Shown here: positions 61,890-64,000 of the stretch, in pieces
Numbering within the stretch: the stretch's first letter is position 1
Layout: every line of letters starts with the position of its first letter
Assembly (NCBI RefSeq): GCF_002999335.1
Contig: NW_020312077.1
Location: 45,338 to 109,337, forward strand
Direction: 5' to 3'
Length of the DNA stretch: 64,000 bases
DNA from: Cyclospora cayetanensis
Taxonomy: Eukaryota > Apicomplexa > Conoidasida > Eucoccidiorida > Eimeriidae
The notes under the pieces: model-generated
What the model was told of the DNA's origin: nothing
Database searches by the model: none
Seen by the model: only the letters and a program-made list of their open reading frames with translations
Program-made: the position numbers and the translations under genes

Positions 61890-62080
61890 GACTTCTTTTT
61901 AAAGAGCATTCCTTATTTTCCTAAGTAACAAAGCTAGTTCCCTTTTAAGGTAGACGTTGAAGGAAAATCTAGCTAAGCTGAACGTAACGGCCATCGGGGC
62001 TGGTATCTCCACAGGTGCACTGAGTTTGCATTGGAGACCCCTGCTACCCCCTCTTGTTGATGAAGCTCGGTGCAGCATCA
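61890..62080 (-). repeat. Dispersed repeat family Y, partial copy
   Basis: The minus-strand peptide ASSTRGGSRGLQCKL (about 62070-62020) matches ASSTASGSKGLQCGL in copy 2 (about 43110-43060). Further on, the minus-strand DNA gtctaccttaaaa (about 61955-61943) is also found in copy 1. Confidence 0.5.
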
Positions 62081-64000
62081 CGATTCATGAATAGCGCCAT
62101 TTCACAAGTTGCTGCTGTCCTAAACCCAGGTGTTTGGACAGAGGCACTAGGATAAAGAAGAATCACATGATTTGGGGCTTCAGCATCTGAGGGGGCTGCA
62201 CTAGGGCTTGGGCAAGCGTTTTGATGATTAAGTGAGGACTCGTGCCATTGCAAATAGTGGTCAGTATTCTTAGAACAGGTATGGGAACCAAGGTAATGAT
62301 CACTAGCAGGCATAGATGAGAGCCCTGGACATTAACAAACGACCTTACAAAGTTCCGATCCATTGTTTTTTGCTGGCACCATAGCTCTGGAGCGCCACAG
62401 CTTCAGTCCGGGTAGCTCCTCTGCTACTTCACTGCCTCCCTCCATACAGGTGCATCCCAAGGGACGGCAATATAAGAAATGGCCCCCTTTTTATGAACCA
62501 TTGTACTACCCTTAGCCTCACTATCAAGCTGAGGTGGCAAAAGTCTTCGATGCAAACTCTGTACACGAGTGTGGAGATCCCGAACTTGATGGCCATCTTT
62601 CTCACCTTTGGAAGAAAGCTCAAACAAATTCTATAAAAAGGAGAAATTGTTTTCGTATTCCAAAATTCAATGCATGTACTGAACAATGGCGCACTAGGGA
62701 CTACTAACTTCCCATGCTGTCACCCTCCATAGACCGGCTGCTGCACGCTTGCAAGTCAGAACCCAGGACCAAGTACAAGAACGTTTTCAAGTAGAAGCAA
62801 ATCAGTGTTTTAGAAGAAAAGCCAGTTCTGTGTACAAGCAACAAATAAAGACTGTTTGGCCCTAGAAGATGGTCACTCGTGCAATGTTGCGTGCGACACA
62901 AGTTGCGGCAAAGGGGGAATGGCTTCCCATAGACCTAGTTACCTCAGTACAGCCTCGAACAAAAGTTTCTAGCTCAAAAACATGTTTTCAGGTTTTGCCC
63001 CTTCTTGAACGCTGCTCATAGTTAGGCTTGACACCTGTTGTAAAGCCTAACTATGCGGAAAAGCGCACACTTCCAACAAAGCCTACAGTATGTTCCTTCT
63101 TGCCAGTAAAGTGCCTTTTTCCTTTCTAGTCATTCTACGAGTGCAGGGTAATCAGTTAGGCGATGCTTTGGACGATCATGCATCTTCACTAATTTAAGTG
63201 GTTGAGCGCCCCAATAGACTATTGGTGTGCATGGCTCCTAGTGGACTACGTGTCAGGAGGAAGAAAGCTTATGTATCTGGAAAGACAGCAGCTGGCAAAG
63301 CATCTTCAGATTTAACCTGCTTTAAATATGGCACCGTTCAGGTTAAATGAGGAAAGAGACGTCAACAGAGTCACATATTCAGGCGCACTGTGGTAGAAGC
63401 CCCCAAAGGAATGGCAAAACTAAATAGCAAATCAAAGACAAGATTTTTAATACAGTTAAAGAAAAAGTGTAGTGTCAATCGACGTCGACAGGATGCATCC
63501 GATGCAATGTTTAAGCCGAACCCCGAATTGCTTGTCGCATGTAGCCACTGAATGGCGGCTAGGCGTACACTGATTCATTTTCATGTTAAAGAAATCGAGT
63601 TGATGCTCCAGCTCAATATGCATTGATGCTTTCAGCCTAAGTTCAGTGTCGAAGTACGCGATCACTCCATTTTGAAGTAGTCAACTTGCGTCGACCGTCG
63701 TCCCAGGTGGCAAGAGGACACCAATTACAAACTTGTGGCACGTCTTTTTCTCAAAAAGGGGAGTGTGCATTTGCGTACTAATACACTTAGGAAACACTCT
63801 TTTCTGGAATATAAACTCTTTCTCAGCTTCTGTCTCCGATTTTTAATAGACTTCGACCCTATACGCCGATTAGGCACTACCCAACCCCGAGTGGCCGACT
63901 CCCAGCTTGCTGGTTCTACCATATCCCATGGGACGGTCCGGTCTCGTTGTGCTAGGGCTGAAATGCGGGATTCTGCACTATGGTGGAAAAACTGAAGCTT
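62081..64000. other. Unassigned end of window
   Basis: No exon, retroelement motif or RNA gene is recognised. Open frames are all under 90 codons. One clean hairpin (63017-63055) is listed separately. Confidence 0.3.
63017..63055. repeat. Perfect 13-bp stem hairpin
   Basis: catagttaggctt (63017-63029) and aagcctaactatg (63043-63055) are exact reverse complements around a 13-nt loop. There is no T run after it and no gene nearby. Confidence 0.9.

Overview
The window looks like nuclear DNA of an apicomplexan of the coccidian line. Genes are split by many introns, they are separated by kilobases of non-coding DNA, and no bacterial operon structure is seen. The strongest taxonomic hint is GAPDH: it is closest in remembered pattern to coccidian enzymes and carries the extra Lys-Gly-type insertion in the S-loop ([11 protein letters not shown]) known from apicomplexan GAPDH. 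A gene for an intraflagellar-transport protein fits an organism that still makes flagellated male gametes, as coccidia do. The gene spacing and the load of dead transposons suggest a large-genome sarcocystid such as Sarcocystis. That species guess is inference and was not tested.

Layout. 976-10580 (-): a many-exon gene for IFT144/WDR19, a core subunit of the IFT-A retrograde transport complex. 12874-15811 (+): a divergently placed Trp-rich repeat protein resembling SFI1, a centrin-binding centriole protein. 35960-37232 (+): GAPDH, two exons, complete. 37717-39378 (-): a secreted protein of unknown function, convergent with GAPDH. 51456-52361 (-): an unrecognised acidic protein, probably the 5' exon of a longer gene.

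The rest is mostly a graveyard of Ty3/gypsy-type LTR retrotransposons. At least four copies can be followed through reverse transcriptase (RT), RNase H (RH) and integrase (IN) although full of stops and frameshifts: A at 19.4-22.5 kb (-), B at 24.3-26.3 kb (-), C at 46.8-49.1 kb (+), D at 55.2-57.5 kb (+). Shorter pieces lie near 12.4 kb (-), 16.7-17.5 kb (-), 32.8-33.6 kb (+) and 60.4-60.8 kb (+). Two further dispersed repeat families are present. Family Y has five copies and a partly conserved reading frame; family X has two long copies and one partial copy. Copy A contains a roughly 316-bp inverted duplication of its own integrase tail placed inside the integrase core, and copy D contains a 56-nt near-perfect palindrome.

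How the genes work together: IFT144 (flagellar transport) and the SFI1-like protein (centriole/basal body) both belong to microtubule-organelle biology and lie head to head, but co-regulation is only a suggestion. GAPDH is cytosolic glycolysis. No CRISPR array, rRNA or tRNA gene, or bacterial element was seen. No novel multi-gene system could be supported; the unusual content is the repeat structure and the unassigned secreted and repeat-encoded proteins.
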